Source: Scolanthus callimorphus
Taxonomy: Eukaryota > Cnidaria > Anthozoa > Actiniaria > Edwardsiidae
Reading direction: 5' to 3'
Assembly: GCA_033964015.1 (NCBI GenBank)
Contig: CM066925.1
Location: 4,234,523 to 4,298,522, forward strand
Length of the DNA: 64,000 bases
Shown: positions 1-9,905 of the stretch, in pieces
How the letters are laid out: each line of letters begins with the position of its first letter
How positions within the stretch are numbered: the stretch's first letter is position 1
Made by a program: the position numbers and the translations under genes
Notes under the pieces: generated by a model
Seen by the model: the letters and a program-made list of their open reading frames with translations, nothing else
Told to the model about the DNA's origin: nothing
Database searches by the model: none

Positions 1-250
1 TAACTTCCAGCTCTGAGTTACATGAGGGTTATGTCACGGTAGTTTCTACAAAATGTTATAAAATAAAACCACTCGGCTACATAAACAACCTAGAATCCTG
101 TATTTATACTATTGTTTAGTGCTATAAAGAAAAAGGAACTGAAAATTACATTGTATAGGCATCCTTACTTAGATTTTATAGCTTTCGCTATCAAATTTCC
201 AAGTTTGAAAACTGTTCAGCCTGGTAAGAAATCAAAAATTACCATTTTGC

Positions 251-526
251 AATCCATTCCATCTGGTCGATAACATACAAAAATACTCCAAATTTGTGCT
301 TATCTAGCAGTTGAAAGGTTATTTAACAAACCTAGATGATTATTTTGCTCATTTCTTTTGAATTTGGCTACATTTAAGCTACCTAAGTAATCCATTCCAT
401 CTGGTCGATAACATACAAAAATACTCCAAATTTGTGCTTATCTAGCAGTTGAAAGGTTATTTAACAAACCTAGATGATTATTTTGCTCATTTCTTTTGAA
501 TTTGGCTACATTTAAGCTACCTAAGT
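251..526. repeat. Tandem duplication, 138 bp x 2, inside a MITE-like repeat
   Basis: Positions 251-388 and 389-526 are near-identical direct copies, both starting AATCCATTCCATCTGGTCG. The duplication lies inside a wider interspersed repeat whose right end (ATCGTGACACTGCCCCTTTAA, ending near 557) matches the right end of the TTAA-flanked element at 59258-59666. The left part (GTTATGTCACGG near 28) also resembles that element. It lies in the MZB1 region left of exon 2. Confidence 0.85.
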
Positions 527-705
527 TAGCTCTAAAATCGTGACACTGCCCCTTTAAAGGGGTTTTATATTTTACATTCAATGTATCAACCAATTGCCAC
601 CCAAGGAAAAATTGGTATCCCAGCACTGCGCTTTAAAATGCTTTTTCCTGGATTCTGTCAGGTACAACATTCAACTAAAGGTGTATAGCCTTTCACATTA
701 CTTAC

Positions 706-822
706 TCATCCCATGATGAAACCTCACAAACTTTCTCAATTGCATCATTATAAACTGACTCTGGTACTGGCTTGCTTTCAACGAAGGTCTTTTGTCTTCC
801 TCCTCCGCAGGGCCTTGGTCAT
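706..822 (-). CDS. MZB1: MZB1-like exon 2 with two single-base frame breaks
   Basis: The acceptor is AAATTTCCAG at 823-832 and the donor is GTAAGT at 700-705. Three frames in succession carry the family sequence: MTKAL, then EEEDKRPSLKASQY, then ESVYNDAIEKVCEVSSWDE. Each shift is equivalent to one missing base, near 803-808 (a G-rich run) and near 761-765 (CC). With two bases restored the exon would be 119 bp and end in phase 2, as its donor requires. Confidence 0.65.
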
Positions 823-2072
823 CTGGAAATTTAAGAATTATTTTTTTATGGCAATGTGTTTGTTCAAGGTTTGGCGACTGAGCCTCCAAATTTGCCTACT
901 CAGTAGGAGAGAGCAGAAATGACCAAAAAGAAATTGTCAACTTAGTATAATGTAGTATAATTCCTCAAGTGATTGACATGCCGACTGTTTGAGAATTCAT
1001 CATATTTTGCTTTAGTAGAAACCCACAAAAGAAAAGTTTGATTATATTGCCTTTACTTTGAAATAAAGGTCCCATGAAAGAAATAAGCAGTGGTAAGTTC
1101 TGCCAAAAATTATCACTGACATCAGAGAGACTAAATTTCAAAGTTTTCTATTGTCATTTGCAAAGATTTTTCCTGCTAAATGCAATATTTCTGTTAACTT
1201 TTTTTTACGTTCCCACAAGAATTGGTGGGATGATCACAGCTTATCACTTAAGACTTATATTCACATCTTTAAAAAAGGCACCAAAAGCAAATTAAAAGAT
1301 TTTTAACCACGTATTGCTCAAATTGCTTGAAGTTTTAAAATAATAGAACTGTCTTAAGTAGAGTTTTTAATAAAGAAAAAGGATCAGAAAAGATAAACAG
1401 CTGCTATTTTTTTGGCTGATAACCAAAATTTGATCTTTACAAAGTATTACAGGAATGACAAAACTGCAGAAGAAACTCATACAATATAAGCTTACGGTAT
1501 GTAACATTTCTACTTTTTCTACTTTCTTTCCCTGTATTTGTTTACAATTATAAATTTGGAAACTAAACCAGTCATTTGCATTTTAACCTCATCTTCCAAA
1601 TAAGTTAATAAAACTCAGTACTTATGGAAGAGAACAAGCTTAAAAAAAAGCATGATTTTTTGAAGTCGAGAATTTTTTCCGAGAGAAAAAAAAATTGGGC
1701 TGTTCGATCGCGGGTGCTAATAAAATATGGTCACCGCTTTGTTTACATTTGCTGAAATAAGATTACCAATTCTAACCACGCGGCTTTCTAACAAAGGCAA
1801 ATTAGCAAATTTGACATAACGGGATGCGGTAAGCTTAATATTCATCCTTCAAACCACCATTATGACCCGTGTAAACGAAAGAGTCAAAAAGTTTTCCAAC
1901 TCACCTGATAAGCAATTGCTGTACACGCATCACACTGAATTTCATAAGAACTAGGTGTATGCACAGAATGTTGCTCCTCTTCGCTCAAGTTTGGAGTTTC
2001 AAAAGTCATTTTTTCTTGCGCTTGGACAAAACCGAAACTTACAACAACAAGAAATGCCAACCAAGCCGCCAT
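706..2072 (-). CDS. MZB1: MZB1/pERp1-like ER protein, 5' part (exons 1 and 2)
   Basis: MZB1 (pERp1) is a small ER-lumen protein that helps secreted proteins fold and form disulfides. Exon 1 encodes a signal peptide, then an acidic stretch and the motif IQCDACTAIAYQ, which matches the family's N-terminal CDAC..AYQ block. Exon 2 encodes the following block, with SVYNDAIEKVCEVSSWDE matching the vertebrate SELVYTDVLDRSC region. The intervening intron (823-1904) has GTGAGT and CAG borders. Exon 2 needs two single-base corrections to stay open, so the gene is either decayed or affected by consensus errors. The last codon is split at a GTAAGT donor, so at least one more exon lies off the left edge. 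Identification rests on remembered family motifs and no search was run. Confidence 0.75.
823..1904 (-). other. MZB1-like intron 1, no other gene seen
   Basis: This AT-rich sequence lies between the two exons. Short open frames on both strands show no family motif or codon structure. I found no further MZB1 exon here. Confidence 0.6.
1905..2072 (-). CDS. MZB1: MZB1-like exon 1: signal peptide and CDAC motif
   Basis: The exon encodes 56 residues and ends in phase 0 at CAG|GTGAGT (donor at 1903-1904). The start ATG at 2072 sits in CAAGATGGCGGC, a strong initiation context. Residues 1-18 form a hydrophobic signal peptide ending in VQAQ. Residues about 25-38 are acidic (NLSEEEQHS), and two cysteines follow in CDAC. 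Reading past the donor soon leaves the family sequence, which supports the splice site. Confidence 0.8.
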
Positions 2073-2456
2073 CTTGAAACTTACAACTTTCTTGAATACG
2101 GAGTTCCGGCTTGAAAAATAAGGCTTAGATGTAATTAGTGGCGCTAAGAACGGGTAAATGCGTTAGGTTATAGAATCGACTGCTTGTGGCTTGGTTAATA
2201 AGAAAGTTATTAATAAATAAAATGTTTATACTCAAGCATCTCAGCCAGCAAATGACTGAATGCCACGGAAAATCGGGAAAATGTACAACCATGGGGAAGA
2301 CCGCTGATTGCTACCACAGGCTTCCCAGGCCAGTGGATTTGTGTATGTTAACAGTGTCTGGATAATCGACAAAAAATGTTAACCGACTACCGACATTTTT
2401 ACAAATTATTCCATTACTTCAAAAAAATTTGCTGAGAAACTTGGACTTTTCAGCGC
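2073..2456. other. Upstream region of the MZB1-like gene
   Basis: This is the presumed 5' untranslated and promoter region of the minus-strand gene. I see no clear TATA box. The only notable feature is the CAAGATGGCGGC start context at its left edge. No repeat or gene is recognised. Confidence 0.4.
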
Positions 2457-2468
2457 CTGGGAGGGGGT

Positions 2469-2635
2469 GTCTAGAAAACTAAGATCTAGAAAACAAAGAT
2501 GAAAGATGCAAGACCTAGAAAACTAAGATCTAGAAAACTAAGATCTAGAAAACTAAGATCTAGAAAACTAAGATCTAGAAAACTAAGATCTAGAAAACTA
2601 AGACCTAGAAAACTAAGATCTAGAAAACTAAGACT
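2469..2635. repeat. 15-bp tandem array in the left arm
   Basis: About ten copies of TAGAAAACTAAGATC, with GATC/GACC variants, immediately inside the left end of the 3.27-kb element. The unit holds a TCTAGA palindrome. Confidence 0.9.
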
Positions 2636-4395
2636 GACAAATTGTCTCTTACCATTTCGCTTTTGAGTTTCTGCAAGATCACACAGCGTCGACCGGCCGT
2701 AAGTTATACTCCTCGCCATAAATCAAGGAAACAAAAAACCTCGAACTTTTCTGCTATAAACAGACTTCATTCCAAACAAGATCTTCTCCAACTTCAAGAA
2801 TACATCCTTATTGCATTGGTCCGTTAGGTTTTTGAAACTCACGATGTACAAATCAGCCAACAAACAGTGCAAGCATTCGATAACAAACACTTATTTGTCC
2901 GCAAAGTTGGATTCAGATGCTGGCTTGTGGGTTGCCTGTGGTGACAAAAATCCGCAATGTTTTTCTCAAAAGTAGAAGCAAGCGAAATGAAAACCACTCC
3001 AGCAGTAGGAATAAACTATTTTTACCTTGATTCTTTGAGTTTTACCTTACCACCAGTGATATTTTCTAAGTTTCACAGGATCTTAGTTTTCTAGATTGCC
3101 CATACAAAAATGGGTGCAAATCTAGAAAACCAAGATCCTCGATTTTCTCAGAAAAATACAAGCAATCAAAATAGAAACAGCTCTAATAGAACAAAATAAA
3201 CTACCAGTAAGTTAACTTTGATTATTTGAGTTTTAAATACCTTGTCACTAATAATATTAGGTCTTAGCTTTCACAGGATCTTTGGTCATGCCCATACAGA
3301 AGTAGGTGCAAATATTAGGTTGTTCCATTTTATATCTGTTACCTCGGTCGTTTTTTTCGTTCTTAGAATTTCCACAGGGCCCTCTTTCTACAGGGCATCC
3401 ATTTGAAGTTTCCATTTCCCCAGGGCCACAAAGAGGATGTGGAATTTCCACAAGAGTTGTGCACGCAGGAGTCGTAAATTTCAGCAGGGGTAAAGCAATT
3501 GTGAAAACTTGGATTTCTCGGGGGGGGGGGGGGGGGGGGGCAACCCCTACTCCCATTTGGAAGTTCTGTGAAGGGGCAGATCCAGGATTTTTTCAGAGGA
3601 GGGGTTCCAGCCAAGTTTGACTGGTTACAATCGTACTGAGTTCAAATATTTTAAATTTACTACTAATATATCACTCTCTTAGGGGGGTTGCAAGCCCCAC
3701 AACCCCTCCCCTATATCCACACCCCTGCTGTGAGTTGTGTTCGGTTTGGGGAATACACTGCATGTATTTTTTGGGGGAATACCACTGCTGGTCACTACTT
3801 TGGGTGGTTTTCATTATAGCACCCTTCAGTAGATTCACTGGCCCTCTACTTACGAGCTCAAAACTCATCCAATACCCCCGCAAACACAATAACTTATGAC
3901 ACAAAAGGTAAATAAACTTTATTTTGTATATCATGATAAATATATTTTCAAAGGTGATTTTATTATTCAAAACATCATACTATTTCAGCCCCCCCCCCCC
4001 CCCCCCCTACGGATTGGCATGGAATTCTGGAGGGTGAGGGGGGGGGGGGGGTCAATTTACCTGATCATTTCCATACAAATACTGTATTTTTCCTTGGAAA
4101 TTCCAGAGGGGTGGGGGGCACTTTCCAACACCCTTCCGTGGAGGGGTGTATGGATATTTTCTGGAACCACACAATGGTTTAAGTTGGGATCCAGATGCAC
4201 CCGCATGAAAACTCAGCAAATAAATATGATTGGTGACAAGGTAATATTCAAAGAATCATGTTAATGATAGTTTATTTTGTTCTATTAGAGCTGTTTCTAT
4301 TTTGATTGCTTGTATTTTTGTGAGAAAAATCGAGGATCTTGGTTTTCTAGATTTGCACCCATTTTTGTATGGGCATAATCTAGAAAACTAAGATC

Positions 4396-5140
4396 TGTGA
4401 AAACTCAGAAAATATGATTGGTGACAAGGTAAAACTCAAATAATCAAGTTACTGGTAGTTTATTTGTACTATTAGAGTTGTTTCTGTCTTGGCTGCTTGT
4501 ATTTTTGTGAGAAAAATTGAGGATCTTGGTTTTCCAGATTTGCACCCATTTTTGTATGGGCAATCTAGAAAACTAAGATCCTGTGAAAACTCAGAAAATA
4601 TGATTGGTGACAAGGTAAAACTCAAATAATCAAGTTACTTGTAGTTTATTTGTACTAGTAGAGTTGTTTCTGTTTTGGTTGCTTGTATTTTTGTGAGAAA
4701 AATTGAGGATCTTGGTTTTCTAGATTTGCACCCATTTTTGTATGGGCAATCTAGAAAACTAAGATCCTGTGAAAACTCAGAAAATATGATTGGTGACAAG
4801 GTAAAACTCAAATAATCAAGTTACTGGTAGTTTATTTGTACTATTAGAGTTGTTTCTGTCTTGGTTGCTTGTATTTTTGTGAGAAAAATTGAGGATCTTG
4901 GTTTTCTAGATTTGCACCCATTTTTGTATGGGCAATCTAGAAAACTAAGATCCTGTGAAAACTCAGAAAATATGATTGGTGACAAGGTAAAACTCAAATA
5001 ATCAAGTTACTGGTAGTTTATTTGTACTATTAGAGTTGTTTCTGTCTTGGTTGCTTGTATTTTTGTGAGAAAAATTGAGGATCTTGGTTTTCTAGATTTG
5101 CACCATTTTTGTATGGGCAATCTAGAAAACTAAGATCCTG
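4396..5140. repeat. 185-186-bp tandem array in the right arm
   Basis: Four direct copies begin TGTGAAAACTCAGAAAATATG at about 4396, 4582, 4768 and 4953, and a diverged fifth starts near 5138. Each carries a small inverted repeat around TTTGCACCCATTTTTG. The left arm has only diverged single versions (near 3080-3310), so the amplification is specific to the right arm. Confidence 0.85.
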
Positions 5141-5577
5141 TGAAAACTTAGAAAATATCACTGGTGGTAAGGTAAAACTCAAAGAATCAAGGTAAAAATA
5201 GTTTATTCCTACTGCTGGAGTGGTTTTCATTTCACTTGCTTGTATTTTTGAGAAAAACATTGCGGATTTTTGTCACCACAGGCAACCCACAAGCCAGCAT
5301 CTGAATCCAACATGGCGGACAAATAAGTGTTTGTTATCGAATGCTTGCACTGTTTGTTGGCTGATTTGTACATCGTGAGTTTCAAAAACCTAACGGACCA
5401 ATGCAATAAGGATGTATTCTTGAAGTTGGAGAAGATCTTGTTTGGAATGAAGTCTGTTTATAGCAGAAAAGTTCGAGGTTCTTGTTTCCTTGATTTATGG
5501 CGAGGAGTAACTTACGGCCGGTCGACGCTGTGTGATCTTGCAGAAACTCAAAAGCGAAATGGTAAGAGAAAATTTGT

Positions 5578-5730
5578 CAGTCTTAGTTTTCTAGATCTTA
5601 GTTTTCTAGGTCTTAGTTTTCTAGGTCTTAGTTTTCTAGATCTTAGTTTTCTAGATCTTAGTTTTCTAGATCTTAGTTTTCTAGGTCTTGCATCTTTCAT
5701 CTTTGTTTTCTAGATCTTAGTTTTCTAGAC
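5578..5730. repeat. 15-bp tandem array in the right arm
   Basis: Mirror image of the array at 2469-2635 (GATCTTAGTTTTCTA units, some GGTC), immediately inside the right end of the 3.27-kb element. Confidence 0.9.
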
Positions 5731-5742
5731 ACCCCTGGGAGG

Positions 5743-6885
5743 TGAATTCCGTTCCATCTAGTCCATGAGCTAGGACCAAAAATTTGGCCTTTCATTACCA
5801 AATTGCAAACAAGGGCTATCATACCTTTTTGAAGTACCTAGTATCTGTACTTCATATTCGTGTATGATAGACTTCTTGAATTGGTAGCTTTTATTACTTT
5901 TTCGGCGTTTGAATATGGACCACCAAAGTTGTCAAAAAGCAACCTATCGGCCTGGAAAGCATATGTGATAAGAATTGAATACTTAAAATTGTTTGATCCT
6001 GTAATGCAAACCAAACAATACTTAGACATGATGTCTTAATCTATCAGTTATTTCTTTTGAGACAATTTATTTCCCCGTTTGACGTTGCCATGGTAACGGT
6101 GTCCAGGGAAACCCAATTTTTAGGCTTTTGTATATTTTTTTGAAATATATGGCAAAATTGTTAGGCGCTTATTTGGGCATCTTTTACAAAACAATTCAAT
6201 CTTTATTTTTGGACCTGTATTATACATATTTCACGTTACCAAAGCAACGGTTCCCTAGGAGACAAGAACTTTTAAGCTATAAATTTGTCAGTTTATTACC
6301 AAAGAAATCAACAAAGTCTCGTCATTTTTTGGAAATACTTTTGAAAACGTTTGCACTTTATAGTGGAACTTGAAAAGTATGTATAACATATATGGCAGCC
6401 ACCTTGATTGACTTTAACATTGTGACAGGTTTCGTATATACGGACCACCCACAAACATCCAAATTAAACAAAACATAAAATTTTAAAACCTCTAGTATAT
6501 TGGTGATATTTTTTGTTGAAAAATGGCTCTGTACACAAATAAACTAACATGCAGATTTATGCACGTAACAAATATAACTCAAATATAATTTGGTGACTAG
6601 GCAACGGGCCTATGGAAAACTGTACCGGAACCTTAAGTTGCTGTAGACGTTTTAGTTAAGTATTGTTTAATTTGTATTGGCTTATATTTTCGGAATTCCA
6701 ATTCACAGGATTATGTAACCGTTGAACCTTCCGTGATCCATGCCCCCTTAACCTTTTGGAAGTGTTTGATAACAATAAAGGAAGGTCATGAACCTGCATT
6801 AGATCCCTAGAGCACGTGCTTATCAGAGCAAGTTAAGAAAAAGTGATATTGGCTAAATACATTTCTTCACCCTTTTATTTGGCCT
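5743..6885. other. Intergenic, nothing recognised
   Basis: AT-rich sequence. There are two weakly similar stretches with paired GCAACGG / GGTAACGG-type words near 6085 and 6240. I see no coding signal, repeat array or element ends. Confidence 0.5.
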
Positions 6886-7740
6886 ACAAGGTTATGATTG
6901 GGTGTATGCATATTGTTGTGTGTTAAGTCCGAGGATTTACCAGGTACTACCTCCTTGATAGTAACGACCCATGCATACATGTCAGTATGGCCAAGAAGAG
7001 TGACCCATGCTAATACACCGTGGTGCATCCAGTGAGATACAAGGCTTTGTAGAGCACACCAGAGCACCAGATGATCAATGTAGAAACCAGCCTGACCAGC
7101 CATGAAATGCAAAACGTCAATCACCATAAGAGGCCACCAAGATATATCTCATGAACTGTATTTTGTGTATGATACTAGGTGCTGCTGTATGGCAAAATTT
7201 ATGAGTATGGTTACTTAAAATTACTGTGGGGAGCTATGTAAGTAAATTGGTCACATTTCACTTGTATCAATATGCAAGTAAAATGCCCAATGTTATGCCT
7301 GGACATTTATTTCAAACTTCATTGCGCTATAGAGCATAATGATGTGAATATATCATAAGTCCACACAGAGGTGTTGCCTTCCCACTGGTAGAGAACAGAA
7401 GCATGCATGTCAGTATGGTTATGAGGGGGTAGAACTCCAACATGCCCAGCCATGTCATCCAAAAGTCAATACCAGGAAAGGTCACCAAAATGTAACACAG
7501 AGGTGTTGCCTTCCCACTGGCAGAGAACAGAAGCATGCATGTCAGTATGGCCATGAGGGGGTAGAACTCCAACATGCCCAGACATGTCATCCAAAAGTCA
7601 ATACCAGGAAAGGTCACCAAAATGTAACTTATATATATATATAGTACTTTAAACTTAATAGATAAAAATGTCAAAAAAGGTGAAATTTAAACAGGTGAAC
7701 ATTTGTGACCTCTCACGCGAAAACGTACATGTGTTTTTTA

Positions 7741-8045
7741 CAAGCGTTAGCTTTTCTAACGCCACCTCGCGCTTAGAAACACTTTAATCGCGCCTGGCTA
7801 ACGCCATCTCGCGCTTTTCTAACACTTGACTCGGCCTAGCTAACGCCAGCTCGCGCTTTTCTAACACTTGACTCGGTCCTAGCTAACGCCAGCTCGCGCT
7901 TTTCTAACACTTCACTCGGGCCTAGCTAACGCCACCTCGCGCTTTTCTAACGCTTGACTTGTGCCTATCTAACGCCAGCTCGCGCTTTTCTAACACTTGG
8001 CTCGCGCCTACCTAACGCTTGACTAAGAAAAACGCTCGACTCGCG
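7741..8045. repeat. Subterminal minisatellite, about 42-bp unit (left)
   Basis: Repeated GCTAACGCCAGCTCGCGCTT plus TTCTAACACTTGACTCG, about six to seven copies. It runs in the same direction as the array at the other end, not inverted. Confidence 0.85.
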
Positions 8046-9599
8046 CTTGCTGGACTCGCGTCGCGTTGCAGTCCGAGAAACGAGCGAACGGCTCTATAAA
8101 TGAGTGAACGAGTTTACGAAACAAGCCCTACTTACGAACGAATAATGAATAATGCTCTCAAAGTGAAAGATAAAAGTAAAAATTTCATGTATGCGGGTAG
8201 ATCCTATAATGCAAAAATATGAATACCCACGTGCGAAATACTAAAAGTGACACGGCGCGAATGTCGAAACCCAACACGCGCTGTCGAGTTTACTTCCCGC
8301 TCTCCAAATAAAAAAATAATGAGAGCATGAAAAATAATTATTGTAAACTACAAAGAGACAAAATTACAAGAAGTACTACGGTATTTACTGTTAGGCTTCC
8401 AGAACAAGCAGGGTGAATTTGTTGCAGCCTGAAACTGATGACATTCTTGTCAAGCGCATTCAGAACGTAAACAAAAAGTTCGTGTAAAACTTACCCGGCG
8501 TCTCAGTCGATTTCACAGCATTCCACTGTTCCTGTTTCAAGGTTCAGAAATACTAGTAATGCAGTATGCATGATTTTTATCCCTTGAAAGCACAGTTTGA
8601 GTGCGATTTGCAATACTGAGCACGGCAGAACTTCTAGCCGCCCGGAGGACAAGTTCGTGTTTGTGATTTTCGTTTACTGTACACACACTAATTACATATT
8701 CATAACTGGTTCGCACTTTCTATTCAATCTCTAAGTAAAAACTTTCCTTTGTATACCTTTGTTCTTCTCTCGTTCTTTCTTCCTTTTCTTTCTATCTATA
8801 AAGCAGAGACTAAACTGCAATTCTTTTGGAATGCAAAATGGGAAGCATTTTCGATAAACAACCGAAAATAAAAGTGAACAACAACAAATTCATATTTAAG
8901 ATACATGCGGCGCGTCGCGCCGCGACATTATTTTACTTCACGGACAAGTACAGAAGGCGCGTTTCAAGATGAAAGATCGAACATGACTCAAAATACATTT
9001 TCCATTGAGCACTTATTTCCAAGATATATAGAAATTCAGGAGATTTTATTGAAAACAGAGAGCCCCAGGAGATGACGTAAAAAATACGGGAGATTCCCGG
9101 GTGATCTGTGAGTATTTTAATCAGAATACAACCAGAAAATACCATTGACAGCTTTATTTCTAGTTTGTTTTAATCATGATACAAAATATTTTGCAAGTTA
9201 TGCGCGCTGATTGCGATGTTCATTAAGAAAAGTCAAGTATTGGTTGATCGAATTTGTATTTAATTTGTCTATGTCGGTTAGCAGAGCAAGCGGAAAGTAA
9301 AACAAAATAATTACTCGATGTAAGTAAATTCTTCGCTTTAGAACGGATCGCTTCATCCTTGGCAGCTTGACTTTTAAAAAGCAAAGAAAGTAAACAAAGA
9401 AAGTAAGAAAGTTAGAGCTCATTTCGCAAAAACTTTGTTCGAAAGTTTAGCTCGTGCCTAGAAGGCCGACCGTGTTTTCTTGGCGTTAGAACTTTTAAGT
9501 CTAGTTTCGCGTCTTTAACGAACGCTTTATTTAAACCATCATGCAACTCTCGCGCTTTGTTTTAATTAAAACTTTGGCTCGCGCCTTGTTAACGCTTGA

Positions 9600-9905
9600 T
9601 TCGCACTTCTTGGCTAACGCCACCTCGCGCCTAAGAAAAACTTGAATCGCGCCTGGCTAACGCCACCTCGCGCTTTTCTAACACTTGACTCGGGCCTAGC
9701 TAACGCCAGCTCGCGCTTTTCTAACGCTTGACTCGGTCCTAGCTAACGCCAGCTCGCGCTTTTCTAACGCTTGACTCAGACCTAGCTAACGCCACCTCGC
9801 GCTTTTCTAACGCTGACTTGTGCCTATCTAACGCCAGCTCGCGCTTTTCTAACACTTGACTCGCGCCTTCAAACGCCTGATTCGCGCATAGCTAACGCTT
9901 TTTGC
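9600..9905. repeat. Subterminal minisatellite, about 42-bp unit (right)
   Basis: Same unit and orientation as 7741-8045. The two arrays are therefore direct repeats lying inside inverted termini. Confidence 0.85.

Larger units (their letters stand above)
2465..5734. mobile_element. 3.27-kb non-autonomous inverted-repeat DNA transposon
   Basis: The element begins GGGTGTCTAGAAAAC and ends with the reverse complement. The direct repeat CTGGGAGG lies immediately outside at 2457-2464 and 5735-5742, an 8-bp target duplication as made by hAT, P or Merlin transposases. Long inverted arms (about 2465-3315 and 4200-5734) share the 15-bp arrays, a GTCGACCGGCCGTAAG block (2686 and mirrored near 5512) and further sequence inward. 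The centre holds G and C homopolymers (3521-3540, 3990-4006, 4038-4051). No transposase frame is present, so it must move in trans. Open frames spelling repeated LSFLD are products of the 15-bp array. Confidence 0.8.

Noticed and set aside
2486..2719. Frames reading LSFLDLSFLD in both arms of the 3.27-kb element
   Set aside because: They are products of the 15-bp tandem array and not a protein gene.
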